Source: Planctomycetota bacterium (GTDB lineage: Bacteria; Planctomycetota; Phycisphaerae; UBA1845; PWPN01). Taken from it: a DNA stretch of 64,000 bases. The notes beneath the pieces are model-generated. The model worked only from the letters and a program-made list of their open reading frames with translations, searched no databases and was not told the DNA's origin. Below, piece by piece: positions 45,358 through 53,950 of this stretch (positions are counted from its first letter, which is position 1; every line of letters starts with the position of its first letter). The position numbers were made by a program, and so were the translations under genes. The stretch spans positions 186,001-250,000 of the forward strand of contig JAKPHF010000064.1 in assembly GCA_029550525.1 (NCBI GenBank), read 5' to 3'.

Positions 45358-46008
45358 TTACCGTTGGCGCCGCATCAACACCGCACCCAACCCGAGCAGC
45401 AGGAGAGCGCTGGGCTCGGGCGTCTGCCACACATCGACGCGGTCGATAAGGACCTGGGCGTAGCCGTTGAGGAAGCCATCCACCTGGATGAAGATGGTCT
45501 CGTCAGCCTCCACGCAGGGCTGAACCAGTTCCAGCTGGGTCCAATCGCCCCAGTAGGGTTCCGTCCAGATGATGTTGGGCGAGGCGGGATCGGTTCCGCC
45601 GAACGGATCCTTGCCCAAACGCACCGTGAGGGCATTCGGCGCCGCGCTGAAATCCCAGTTGGAGCTGAGCATCCGGACCCACGCCTGGATGTGCTTCTCG
45701 CCGCCCTCGATGTACTCGTCATGGAATCGCTTGTAGATGCCGAAGCTGCGGCTACCGCCAGATCCTTCCTGCCAGCCGATGATGCCGTCTTTGTCCTCTT
45801 CGACTCGCCAAGTCGGATTGTACAGGTCAAACCCGTTGCCATCCGGGTTGCGTATGGTCACGTTGCCGTACGGAGTCCAGCCGTTCAGGTCTCCGTCCGG
45901 CAGGAAGTCATCCTCGATGTAGACGATGGCTCCAGGCACCGGAATCGCCCATGTCAGCGCGGGTGCCAGCAGTATCGCTGCCGCTCCCAGTCCCACCAAG
46001 AGTTTCAT
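45358..46008 (-). CDS. PEP-CTERM exported protein
   Basis: The 216-residue protein has a signal peptide (MKLLVGLGAAAILLAPALTWA), a beta-rich body that could be a carbohydrate-binding sandwich, and a C-terminal sorting signal: PEP (TPEPSALLL), a hydrophobic helix and a basic end (MRRQR). PEP-CTERM proteins are processed by exosortase and often sit in exopolysaccharide-associated matrices. GGAGGAGG precedes the ATG. No exosortase gene is visible in the window. Confidence 0.88.
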   Translation of the reverse strand: MKLLVGLGAAAILLAPALTWAIPVPGAIVYIEDDFLPDGDLNGWTPYGNVTIRNPDGNGFDLYNPTWRVEEDKDGIIGWQEGSGGSRSFGIYKRFHDEYIEGGEKHIQAWVRMLSSNWDFSAAPNALTVRLGKDPFGGTDPASPNIIWTEPYWGDWTQLELVQPCVEADETIFIQVDGFLNGYAQVLIDRVDVWQTPEPSALLLLGLGAVLMRRQR

Positions 46009-46308
46009 ACGTCCTCCTCCTCAAAAGACCAGATGTGGTGCAGTCTTACCCGCCGAGGCGACGCCTCAGACCGGGGTTTCAACCGATCGAGCGATCGGAC
46101 TCGAATTGCACGCAAACAGCAGGCACGGATACAGATGGGTGCCACCCATGAATGGGCACTGCCATTATGCCCGCCTTGTGGCAGGGTGGCAAGAAAAAAA
46201 TATCGGTCCTGATTATTTTTGTAATGGTATCCCATTGTCTGTGCAGAAGTTGCGCGATCGACTGGGCGGCCGTTTACAGATGGTCGGTGTCTCGGGATAC
46301 TGGGGAAC
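46009..46308. other. Divergent spacer between PEP-CTERM and channel genes
   Basis: A 300-nt divergent region containing AT-rich DNA (46195-46235) on the channel side and the PEP-CTERM ribosome-binding site on the other. The channel promoter is listed separately. No gene is visible. Confidence 0.5.
46273..46301 (+). promoter_or_regulatory. Promoter of the RCK channel gene (leaderless)
   Basis: TTTACA (46273-46278), 17-nt spacer, GATACT (46296-46301), then 7 nt to the ATG. No Shine-Dalgarno is visible. Confidence 0.65.
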
Positions 46309-47343
46309 ATGACCAGCCGATCGCGTCGTGTCCGGGCTTACCTCCACTACCTCAAGCAGCCCATCCGCAACTTCTTGCCGTTGCTGGCGACGTTGGTCGC
46401 GCTGCTGTTGCTCGGAAGCATCTGCTTCCATCACGCGCTCCCCGAGCTGGACTACTCGGAAGCCTTGGTGGCCACGTACTTCCTGATCTTCGGCGAGCCG
46501 GTGCTCGGCGCCCCCAAGCACTGGCTGTTGCAACTGTTTCACATCGTTCTGCCGTTGCTCGGGCTGGTGGTCATCCTGGACGGTATCGTGCGGTTCAGCT
46601 ATCACATTCTTCGCCGGGACGAGACGGGCCCGGAATGGACCAGTGCCATGTGTAAGACGCTGAATAAACACGTTGTTTTGTGCGGGCTGGGCAAGCTGGG
46701 GTTGCGGACGCTCCAGCAGCTGCTCATGCTGGGCGAGCAGGTGGCCGTGCTGGAGAAAGATCCGCAGTGCCCGAACCTGGCGTTTGCTCGCAAGCACGGC
46801 GTTCCCGTCCGGATCGGTCACAGCCGCGAGGAGGGTATTTTTGACGACCTCAACATCCGAGCGGCCAAGTCGATCATTTTGTGCACCAACGACGACCTGG
46901 CCAATCTGGAGATGGCCCTGGACGCCCGCAAGATTCACCCGGGCATCCGCGTGATCATGCGCATGTTCGACCAGGAACTGGCGGGCCGCCTCCGCGACAC
47001 CATGGACATACCGCTGACGTTCAGTACGTCGGAGTTGGCGGCGCCGCTGTTTGCGACCAGTTCGTCGGACCATTCCATCATCAACTCGTTCTACATAGGC
47101 GATCGACTGATCGTCATCGCCAAGCTGACCATCCGGCCCGATTCGGAACTGGTCGGCAAGGCCGTTCGCGAGCTGGGCCGGGGCGAGCACGTGTTCGTGC
47201 TGTCGCACCTGAGCAACGGCAAGCCGGAACTCTTCCCGTCGGCGGAAAATGTCTTCGCTCCGGGCGATGAGATCACCGTGCAGACCGAGCCGGCCACGCT
47301 CAAGCGCTTGCACGTGATGAACCGCGACCCACAGGTGCTGTAA
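46309..47343 (+). CDS. RCK-domain ion channel-like protein with atypical pore
   Basis: The 344-residue protein has two membrane helices (about 22-45 and 72-95), then a TrkA-N domain with the nucleotide-binding fold VVLCGLGKLG (G126-L-G-K-L-G131) and a TrkA-C domain. Such proteins form tetrameric K+ channels gated by nucleotides or Ca2+. The segment between the helices reads LVATYFLIFGEPVLGAPKH; it has no T-V-G-Y-G-D selectivity filter, so the transported ion is uncertain or the pore is lost. The ATG follows a well-placed promoter by 7 nt and lacks a Shine-Dalgarno, suggesting leaderless translation. Confidence 0.8.
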   Translation: MTSRSRRVRAYLHYLKQPIRNFLPLLATLVALLLLGSICFHHALPELDYSEALVATYFLIFGEPVLGAPKHWLLQLFHIVLPLLGLVVILDGIVRFSYHILRRDETGPEWTSAMCKTLNKHVVLCGLGKLGLRTLQQLLMLGEQVAVLEKDPQCPNLAFARKHGVPVRIGHSREEGIFDDLNIRAAKSIILCTNDDLANLEMALDARKIHPGIRVIMRMFDQELAGRLRDTMDIPLTFSTSELAAPLFATSSSDHSIINSFYIGDRLIVIAKLTIRPDSELVGKAVRELGRGEHVFVLSHLSNGKPELFPSAENVFAPGDEITVQTEPATLKRLHVMNRDPQVL

Positions 47344-47398
47344 CAGCTCTCAGCTCTCAGCTGTCAGCCTTCAGGTCTCAAGTCTCGGGTCTCAAGCC
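47344..47398. repeat. Degenerate CAGCTCT-type heptamer array
   Basis: Units such as CAGCTCT, CAGCTGT and GGTCTCAA follow the channel gene in one orientation only. They are related to the 18811 array. Confidence 0.6.
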
Positions 47399-47503
47399 TT
47401 CTTCCGGTGCCGGTGGTTGAAGCATTGGCCCGGCGGGCCTAGCATGTGAGCGGACATCCCCGCGGTCGGGGTGCGTTCTCCACCGAAGGCGACGAGGTTC
47501 AAC

Positions 47504-48535
47504 ATGGCCGGTGAAATTGGTCGGCGGCAATTGCTGCGGCAGATCGGCGCAGGCGTGGCGGGCGGCGTGGTTGTGGGACATGCGCTGGGAGACGGCGGCG
47601 CGGCCAGCCGGCCCGCCTCGGAGACGGGGGCATCTGGTGCGAGTGCGGCCGTCGGAACGTTGCGCGACTTGCCGACACGGCGGCTGGGACGGGTGGGCAT
47701 CGAGGTTCCGCCGCTCAGCTTCGGCACGGCGGCGATGGGGCACGCGTTCTATCAGGCCGAGCCGTTCGAGGAAGTCATGAACGCCGCTCTCGACGCCGGC
47801 GTGAAGTACGTCGATACCGCCCGCATCTACGACGTGGCCGAAGAACGGCTCAAGCCCATCCTGGCCCGCCGGCGCAAGGAAATATTCCTGGTGACCAAGA
47901 CCTGGGCCAAGAGCAAGGACGCCTGCCTCAAGTCGCTCGACAAGAGCATGTCGCTCATGGGCGTGGATCAAGTGGACCTGTGCCATATTCACAACGTGGG
48001 CGACTACGAGCCGGAAGAAATCCTCGGTAAGGACGGCTGTCTGGCCGCACTGCTGGAGGCGAAGAAGCGCGGGCTCATCCGCTTCATCGGCTGCACGGGC
48101 CACTTCAAGCCGCACAAGTTCGCCGCGGTCATCGAGACCGGCGAGATCGACGTGGTCATGTGTGCCATGAACTTCGTCGATTGCCATACCTACAACTTCG
48201 AGCAAAAGGTCCTGCCCATTGCCCGCAAGCACAACTGCGGGATCGTGTGCATGAAGGTCTACGGCGGCGTGACCGGCAGTTGGGACGGCTACAAGAAGCG
48301 ACGCCCGGGCCGGCTCGTGTCCGACGAACATCGTCAGGACGCGTTCGATTACGCGCTGAGCATTCCCGGTTTGGCCACGTGCGTGGTCGGTATCAAGACG
48401 CTGGAGGAATTGCGGCTGGCCATCCAGGCCGTGCGAAACTTCAAGCCGCTCGAGGGCGAACGCCGTCGCGCCGTCCTGGCCAAGGGCGCTGAGATGGCCA
48501 AGGAGTGGGGACCGCATCTTGGCGACGTGGCCTAG
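47504..48535 (+). CDS. Exported aldo/keto reductase
   Basis: A 343-residue AKR-superfamily protein preceded by a Tat-like signal (MAGEIGRRQLLRQIGAGVAG). The catalytic tetrad is visible: Asp and Tyr in YVDTARIYDVAEERL, Lys in FLVTKTWA and His in CHIHNVGD. Members reduce aldehydes and ketones with NADPH; export by Tat with the cofactor is the likely reason for the RR signal. The start at 47504 has a GAGG upstream; the frame continues 11 codons further back to a GTG without support. It converges with the downstream oxidoreductase. Confidence 0.9.
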   Translation: MAGEIGRRQLLRQIGAGVAGGVVVGHALGDGGAASRPASETGASGASAAVGTLRDLPTRRLGRVGIEVPPLSFGTAAMGHAFYQAEPFEEVMNAALDAGVKYVDTARIYDVAEERLKPILARRRKEIFLVTKTWAKSKDACLKSLDKSMSLMGVDQVDLCHIHNVGDYEPEEILGKDGCLAALLEAKKRGLIRFIGCTGHFKPHKFAAVIETGEIDVVMCAMNFVDCHTYNFEQKVLPIARKHNCGIVCMKVYGGVTGSWDGYKKRRPGRLVSDEHRQDAFDYALSIPGLATCVVGIKTLEELRLAIQAVRNFKPLEGERRRAVLAKGAEMAKEWGPHLGDVA

Positions 48536-48619
48536 CGCCCCCCGGACAGCCAAGAATCTTTCGCCAGTCCCCAGCCCGCAGTCCCCGGCCCCGGACCAGT
48601 CTCCAGCCCCTGCTCCGCC
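48536..48619. repeat. Spacer with CAGTCCCCAGCCC-type units
   Basis: The gap between convergent genes holds CAGTCCCCAGCCC, CAGTCCCCGGCCC and CAGTCTCCAGCCC units. The inverse complement of such units occurs at 58150-58190. Confidence 0.6.
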
Positions 48620-50086
48620 TCACACATTGGGTGGCGGGTACGAAGCGCGGTAGGCCCGAATTGCCAACTCGTTGGCGGTCTTGTCGGGCGTCTGGAGCTC
48701 GGGATCCGAGTAGAACTCGAACGAGTTCGGATTGATGTACAGTTTGCGGCCCACGCGGTAGGCGATGTTGGCGGCCATGAGCGGGAAGCTGGCGGACTGG
48801 CCGGCCTCGATGGACGCAGACGGATCCTTGCGCGAGCGGATACACGCCGCAAACTCCTGCACGTGAGCGACGGTCAGCGGATCGGGCCCGGCGGCGGATT
48901 CACCCGCGGCCACCTCTCGCGAGCCGATGCCGAGGTAGGCCAGATCCTCAATCGGCGATTCCTCCCCGGCGGGCAGAAGGAGCAAACGGCGCCCGCTGAA
49001 ATAGAGAGTCTTCTCGGTGCCCAGAATCTGCACGCCGCTGCGGGCAGGCAGGGGCCCGGTATGCCCTGTAAGCGGGGGCAGCGCCGCCGGACCGAAGCCG
49101 GCGTAGGCGTTGCTGAGCCGAAGCGAGTAGGCGTGCATAAATGTCCCGGTCGGCGAAGCGTATTCGAAGAGCGCTTCCAGCGTGTCGGGTGTCTCGCGGC
49201 CATCCGCGAGCCCCTGGTTGCCGCCGAAGGCCACCACGCTGCGCGGCACGCTCACGTTCATGGCCGCGTGGAGCAAATCCTGGAAATGAACGCCCCAGCA
49301 GGCCGCTTCGCCGCCGCCGTAATCCCAGCAGTGCTCGGGGTGTGCATAGCGCACTGGATTGAAGGGCCGTTCCGGAGCCGGGCCGAGCCAGCGGTCGTAA
49401 TCGAGGCTCGGCGGGGGGGCTGCATCCGGTTGGGCGGTGATTGGTTCACTGCGAGCAAACGTCCAGGTCCGCGTCTGGGCGATACGGCCGAGATTGCCCG
49501 AGCGGACGATGCCCGCGCCTTCGGCGAACTTACGGGCCGCCCGCTGCTGCAGTCCGACCTGCACGACCCGCGAATACTTGCGGGCGACAAAGACCATCGC
49601 CTTGGCCTCGAGCGGCGTCAGACTGACCGGCGGTTCGAGGTAGACGTCCTTGCCGGCCGCGCAGGCGTGGAGCAATTGCGTGGCGTGCCAGTGATCGGGA
49701 GTGGCGATGATCACGCCGTTGATGTCCGCGTCGTCGAGCAGGTCGCGGTAGTCGCTGGTCACGCCCGGCCGTCGGCCCTGCAACTGCATCACCCGCTCAG
49801 CCGCTGCCGCCGAGCGCTCGGCGTCCACGTCGCACACCAGACTCACGGTCAGGCCGGGCACTTTGGCGGCCGCCTCGAGGAGTTGCAGGCCGCGCCGGCC
49901 GCAGCCGATCAGGCCGATGATCACGCGGTCCGACGGCGCGGGCTGCCCGGTCGATTGGGCGAGCGCGGGGCGCAGCACGCCAGCCGCCCCCGCTACGCCG
50001 GCGATGGCGGCGCTGGAGCGACCAAGGAATGAGCGACGGCTGAAGGAACCGGACGATCGTGCAAACGCTGTCTGGTCGGCTGTCAC
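48620..50086 (-). CDS. Tat-exported Gfo/Idh/MocA family oxidoreductase (second copy)
   Basis: The 488-residue protein has a twin-arginine signal (SRRSFLGRSSAAIAGVAGAA), a Rossmann domain with IGLIGCGRRG and the family's active-site-like motif written here as LEPPVSL, where the usual E-K-P lysine is replaced by Pro. It continues through a beta-rich C-terminal domain. GTG 50086 was chosen as start because GAGGAG lies 7 nt upstream; the longer frame to 50200 has no support. The lost lysine could mean altered chemistry or a non-catalytic role. Confidence 0.85.
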   Translation of the reverse strand: MTADQTAFARSSGSFSRRSFLGRSSAAIAGVAGAAGVLRPALAQSTGQPAPSDRVIIGLIGCGRRGLQLLEAAAKVPGLTVSLVCDVDAERSAAAAERVMQLQGRRPGVTSDYRDLLDDADINGVIIATPDHWHATQLLHACAAGKDVYLEPPVSLTPLEAKAMVFVARKYSRVVQVGLQQRAARKFAEGAGIVRSGNLGRIAQTRTWTFARSEPITAQPDAAPPPSLDYDRWLGPAPERPFNPVRYAHPEHCWDYGGGEAACWGVHFQDLLHAAMNVSVPRSVVAFGGNQGLADGRETPDTLEALFEYASPTGTFMHAYSLRLSNAYAGFGPAALPPLTGHTGPLPARSGVQILGTEKTLYFSGRRLLLLPAGEESPIEDLAYLGIGSREVAAGESAAGPDPLTVAHVQEFAACIRSRKDPSASIEAGQSASFPLMAANIAYRVGRKLYINPNSFEFYSDPELQTPDKTANELAIRAYRASYPPPNV

Positions 50087-50269
50087 GCTGGACTCCTCGT
50101 CTCGACACGGCGGGAACCGCTCCCGCAAGCTCGCCAGTTTGGCACCAATCGCTCTTCCCGGCAAGCGGCCGCCATCTTCCAGTGTGCGGTTTCGGGTCAC
50201 GGCTCAGGCGACGCCGACATTCGATGCCGGCTACTATGTTACGTTCCTCGTTGCGAGCAAGTCGGTTCT

Positions 50270-50298
50270 TTGGAGCCGTTCGGGCGAACGGATATACT
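50270..50298 (+). promoter_or_regulatory. Promoter of the PIN-PhoH gene (leaderless)
   Basis: TTGGAG (50270-50275), 17-nt spacer, TATACT (50293-50298), then exactly 7 nt to the ATG at 50306. Confidence 0.75.
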
Positions 50299-50305
50299 CA
50301 CGACC

Positions 50306-51613
50306 ATGCACAAGAATTACATCCTGGATGCCAACATCCTGATTCATGACCCCAATTCGATTTTTCAGTTCGCGGACAATACCGTCATCATTCCGGTCGG
50401 CGTCATCAGCGAGATCGACCAGTTCAAGAAAGAACGGACGGATCGTGGTTACAGCGCTCGGGCGGTGGTGCGGCTGCTCGACTCGCTCCGCGACGAACGG
50501 CATAGCCTGGCTTCCGGTGTGCCGCTGAACAACGGCGGGACGCTCAAAGTCTTTTGCGATCCCGGCCGGGTGTTCGCGTCCAACCATGACGGCGCCGACG
50601 TCGAGATCTTGCGAGTCGCGCGGATGGTCCAGGAGGCCGAGCCGGACGTGCCGGTGATCGTCGTCACCAAGGATATCAACCTTCGCATCCGTGCCGACGC
50701 GGTGGGCGTGCGGGCCGAAGACTACGAGAGCGACCGCGTGGCGCTGGCCGACCTGTACAGCGGGCAGGTGGAGGTGGCGGCCTCGGCGGAACAGATCACT
50801 CAGTTCCATCAGGCCGGCCAACTCCCCGTCCCCGACGGGCTGCAGGTGACCGCCAACCAGTATGTCCTCTTACGGAACGCCGGCGAAGGGCCGTCCAGTG
50901 CGTTGGGCAAGATCGATGCGGACTGCTCGCGCATCGTGCCCATTTTGGAGAGTCGTGAAGGTTTGGGCGGCATCAAGCCGCGCAACAAGGAGCAGTATTT
51001 CGCGTTCGATGCGCTGCTGGACGACCGCATTCAACTGGTCACGCTCATGGGCAAGGCGGGCACGGGCAAGACGCTCCTGGCCATCGCCGCGGGCATGCAC
51101 CTGACGTTGCGGCGAAAGCAGTATCGACATCTGCTGGTGTGTCGTCCCATCTTCCCCGTGGGACGCGATCTCGGCTTCCTGCCGGGGGACGTCGGGCAGA
51201 AGTTGGATCCATGGATGAAGCCAATCGTGGATGCGGTGGAGTACCTGCTGGATGCCGGTGGGCTGGTCCGCGGCCACGCCGACTGCCAGAGCCTCATGCA
51301 ACAGGGCATGATCGAGATCCAACCGCTGACCTACATCCGCGGGCGCAGCATTTCCAAACGCTTCGTTGTCATCGACGAGGCGCAGAACCTCACGCCGCTG
51401 GAAGTCAAGACGGTCATCACGCGTATCGGCCAGGGGTCCAAGGTGGTCCTGACCGGCGACCCTTATCAGATTGATAACCCGTATGTGGACGCCGACAGCA
51501 ACGGCTTCACGTATCTGGTTAATCGGTTCAAGTCGCAGCCCATCGCCGCGCACATCGAGCTGCGCAAGGGGGAGCGCAGCGAACTCGCCGAGTTGGCGGC
51601 GAATCTCCTCTAG
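50306..51613 (+). CDS. PIN-domain and PhoH-type ATPase (PhoH2-like)
   Basis: A 435-residue fusion: an N-terminal PIN domain (MHKNYILDANILIHDP with acidic metal ligands such as the Asp of LDAN), then a PhoH/RecA-like ATPase with Walker A GKAGTGKT (K255) and Walker B VVIDEAQ (D357-E358). PhoH2 proteins unwind and cut RNA. ATG 50306 is preceded by a well-formed promoter 7 nt away and no Shine-Dalgarno, so the longer frame to 50270 is rejected. The gene stands alone. Confidence 0.92.
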   Translation: MHKNYILDANILIHDPNSIFQFADNTVIIPVGVISEIDQFKKERTDRGYSARAVVRLLDSLRDERHSLASGVPLNNGGTLKVFCDPGRVFASNHDGADVEILRVARMVQEAEPDVPVIVVTKDINLRIRADAVGVRAEDYESDRVALADLYSGQVEVAASAEQITQFHQAGQLPVPDGLQVTANQYVLLRNAGEGPSSALGKIDADCSRIVPILESREGLGGIKPRNKEQYFAFDALLDDRIQLVTLMGKAGTGKTLLAIAAGMHLTLRRKQYRHLLVCRPIFPVGRDLGFLPGDVGQKLDPWMKPIVDAVEYLLDAGGLVRGHADCQSLMQQGMIEIQPLTYIRGRSISKRFVVIDEAQNLTPLEVKTVITRIGQGSKVVLTGDPYQIDNPYVDADSNGFTYLVNRFKSQPIAAHIELRKGERSELAELAANLL

Positions 51614-51653
51614 CTATCAGCTGTCGCTCTCAGCTATCAGTTGTCGGCTGACG
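51614..51653. repeat. AGCTATC-type heptamer remnant
   Basis: CTATCAG, CTGTCG, CTATCAG, TTGTCGG units right after the PhoH gene; same family as the 18811 array, one orientation. Confidence 0.6.
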
Positions 51654-51770
51654 CGAGCGAGGCGCCCGCTCTCCGCGGTTGACAAGCCACGCACGACTGG
51701 GGTACGTACTTATCTTGCTGCACGCGGCCGACGCCCGTTCGGTCGCTTTGACCTGACCTGAGGCTCCGGA

Positions 51771-52613
51771 ATGCTTCGCTCCTGCTGTGTCACGCTTGCC
51801 ATTCCGCTCTTGGCCGCCGGGTTGCTCGTAGGCTGCTCGCCCGGGCCTCTCCTGGGGATCACCTCGCCTGACGCGATCGACAGCCGGCTTCTCGAGCTTC
51901 GCAATGCTTCACGAGGGTACGTCGTCATCCGAGTCACCGCGCCCGGCGTCGAGCCGCTGGTCACGCCCGTGTTGCCGCCTGGGGCAGAGGAAGTCTACGA
52001 GATGGCCGAGCGATTCGGCACGCTGTGTCCGGACGCCCTGCGATTCGAGATTGCCGCCTACGCGCGGGCCTTTCCGCAGGTCAGCCCGTTGGAGGATGAG
52101 ACGGTGCTCGATCAGCCGTACGCATCGCTTGCCGTCGAATTGCTGCCCGGCCGGGACTACGGTTGCACGGTGGATCCGAGCTGGATCGATCTCGACGACA
52201 CCATCGAGTGTCTCGTGCGGGAAGTGGATGAGCCGGCCCAGGCCATCGGCTTCCAGGTGGGTTGGATTGCGCCGCAGCGTCACGTGGGGAACGACTTGAC
52301 CGATCCGCCCCGACCGGTGGTGCCGAGACTTTTCCCGTTGAACGGTCGTGTGGTCAACATCCACGCACAGCCGATCCCGAATGTCGAAATCCGGCTGCCT
52401 CAGTTGAACGCCAGTGTCTTCACCGACAGTCGAGGCCGCTTCAGTGTGCTTCGGCCGGCGGGCGTGTATCTGCTCGAACCCGTGCTGCCCGGAATCGAGA
52501 TTTCACCGGCTTTCCGACTGTTCACGCACCTGGGGTCCGATCAGGTGCCCATCGAGTTCATCGCTCTGACCGAGACCGTTCCTGTGTTCCCGCCCCTGGG
52601 AGGAACGCCATGA
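51771..52613 (+). CDS. Lipoprotein with C-terminal carboxypeptidase-regulatory-like domain
   Basis: The 280-residue protein is a predicted lipoprotein (lipobox LLVGC, Cys22). After a middle region of about 160 residues without a known domain, the last 90 residues (LFPLNGRVVNIHAQPIPNVEIRLPQ...FTDSRGRFSVLRPAGVYLLEPV) have the pattern of a carboxypeptidase-regulatory/Ig-like fold. It starts a group of three exported proteins; its stop overlaps the metalloprotease start (ATGA). GAGG lies upstream. Its role is likely in the envelope, function unknown. Confidence 0.7.
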   Translation: MLRSCCVTLAIPLLAAGLLVGCSPGPLLGITSPDAIDSRLLELRNASRGYVVIRVTAPGVEPLVTPVLPPGAEEVYEMAERFGTLCPDALRFEIAAYARAFPQVSPLEDETVLDQPYASLAVELLPGRDYGCTVDPSWIDLDDTIECLVREVDEPAQAIGFQVGWIAPQRHVGNDLTDPPRPVVPRLFPLNGRVVNIHAQPIPNVEIRLPQLNASVFTDSRGRFSVLRPAGVYLLEPVLPGIEISPAFRLFTHLGSDQVPIEFIALTETVPVFPPLGGTP

Positions 52614-53935
52614 TGAATGAAGATGTGTGCCGTGGCGTCGCGCGGGCGTGGTCACGCCGCGCAAGATGCGCTTTCGTATGCGCGGGCTTGGTTGCGATGG
52701 TCGCGTGCGGCTGTCCCTACGCAGGGCTGCCGGAGGCGCTCACGCCTTACGATCTGGAGAACGATCCCGATGGCGACGGTTCGCTGGAGACGGCCCGGCC
52801 GCTGCAGTGGGTGTCGGACCAGGCGAAGGCCGTCGGCGGCATCTCCATCGATCCGGGCAATCTGCTGGCCATCCAGTCGTTTCTCGGCAGCGAGATCATC
52901 GGGCTGAACATGCCCCCGGCCAGCGAGGTGGACGTCTTTGCTCTGGGACCGCTGGAAGCCGGCGATCAGATCCGGGTCTCGGCCGAGTCGCTGGTCCAGC
53001 AGATTGTCAATCTCACGCCGTTGGCCCGGTCGGAGATGATTCGAAACACGACTTCCCAGGCCGTGTTCCTGGTCGATGCCTCGCGGGAAATCGTGGGCTA
53101 TCCGGTGGCTGCCCCGGTCACCATCGACCGGCCGGACGACTACTTCATTGTCGTGCAATCGTTCGTCCCTGGCGATTACGTGTTGACCGTTCAGCGTCTG
53201 CGTGATGCGCCGCCTCGCCCGCCGCGACGCGGTGTCCTGCTCCTGCAATTCGAGGGCAGCGACTCGGATGTCACCTTTCTGGAAGACGGCCATTTGATCA
53301 CCGTTCGCGATTTGCCTCCTTTCGATCTCGAGGAGGCTCGGCCGGACTTCGTGGGCCAGTCCGCTCGATTTCAGGAGACGCTGCGGCAATTTGTGGAGTC
53401 CATTTTCGCCGACTATGACGTTTTAGTGACACTCGATGCAGCGGAAGCGGAAGCCGCCGGGCACTACGACACGTTGGTGTTCACCGTGCCTTCGCCCTCC
53501 GACCTGGGCTTCTCCGAGTCCGGCAGCAGGACGCTGGGGATTGAACCCACCATCGACGTTGAAGATCAGGGCAACCAATTGGGAATCGTCTTCATCCAGG
53601 CTTACGAAGAGAGTCGGTATCTCGATTTCAACTCGTACGCGGCGTTCTGGAGTACGGTTGCCGCTCACGAGTACGGTCATGCCGTGGGGCTCTGGCACGT
53701 CGAACAGGGGTCCGGGTGCCTCATGGGACCCAGCCTGGGGGGACTGGCCGAGCCGCGTCGTCTGAAGCCGTTGCGGTCGGCCACGAAAGCCGAGGCCCAC
53801 GGCCGACCGTCCCTTCAGCTCGTGCAAAATCCCGACCGCTACCTGGCCCGGGTCCTGGGGCGGCGAGACCCGGAGCGTGCGGAGGCGGTGCGGCAGGCCG
53901 CTCGAGCACTCCTGCCCGACTTTTCGGTCGAATGA
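52610..53935 (+). CDS. Exported matrixin-type (metzincin) metalloprotease
   Basis: The 442-residue protein begins with a hydrophobic signal ending near Cys33/Cys35 (lipoprotein-like). Its first part resembles a PPC/pre-peptidase domain (DDYFIVVQSFVPGDYVLTVQRL). The catalytic domain carries the metzincin zinc motif H353-E-Y-G-H357-A-V-G-L-W-H363. A Met-turn candidate, Met372, lies nine residues later (GCLMGP), as in matrixins. The start at 52610 overlaps the previous stop and follows GGGAGG. It may cleave surface or extracellular proteins. No propeptide cysteine switch is evident. Confidence 0.8.
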   Translation: MMNEDVCRGVARAWSRRARCAFVCAGLVAMVACGCPYAGLPEALTPYDLENDPDGDGSLETARPLQWVSDQAKAVGGISIDPGNLLAIQSFLGSEIIGLNMPPASEVDVFALGPLEAGDQIRVSAESLVQQIVNLTPLARSEMIRNTTSQAVFLVDASREIVGYPVAAPVTIDRPDDYFIVVQSFVPGDYVLTVQRLRDAPPRPPRRGVLLLQFEGSDSDVTFLEDGHLITVRDLPPFDLEEARPDFVGQSARFQETLRQFVESIFADYDVLVTLDAAEAEAAGHYDTLVFTVPSPSDLGFSESGSRTLGIEPTIDVEDQGNQLGIVFIQAYEESRYLDFNSYAAFWSTVAAHEYGHAVGLWHVEQGSGCLMGPSLGGLAEPRRLKPLRSATKAEAHGRPSLQLVQNPDRYLARVLGRRDPERAEAVRQAARALLPDFSVE

Positions 53936-53950
53936 GAGGTTGCCGTTCGC

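Noticed and set aside
46152..46655. A 167-residue plus-strand frame overlapping the start of the RCK channel gene
   Set aside because: It shares DNA with the channel's membrane helices in another frame and lacks a coherent protein pattern.
52262..52609. N-terminal extension of the matrixin gene into the upstream lipoprotein gene
   Set aside because: The extension overlaps a real coding sequence in another frame and lacks a start signal, whereas ATG 52610 follows GGGAGG and the stop-start overlap.
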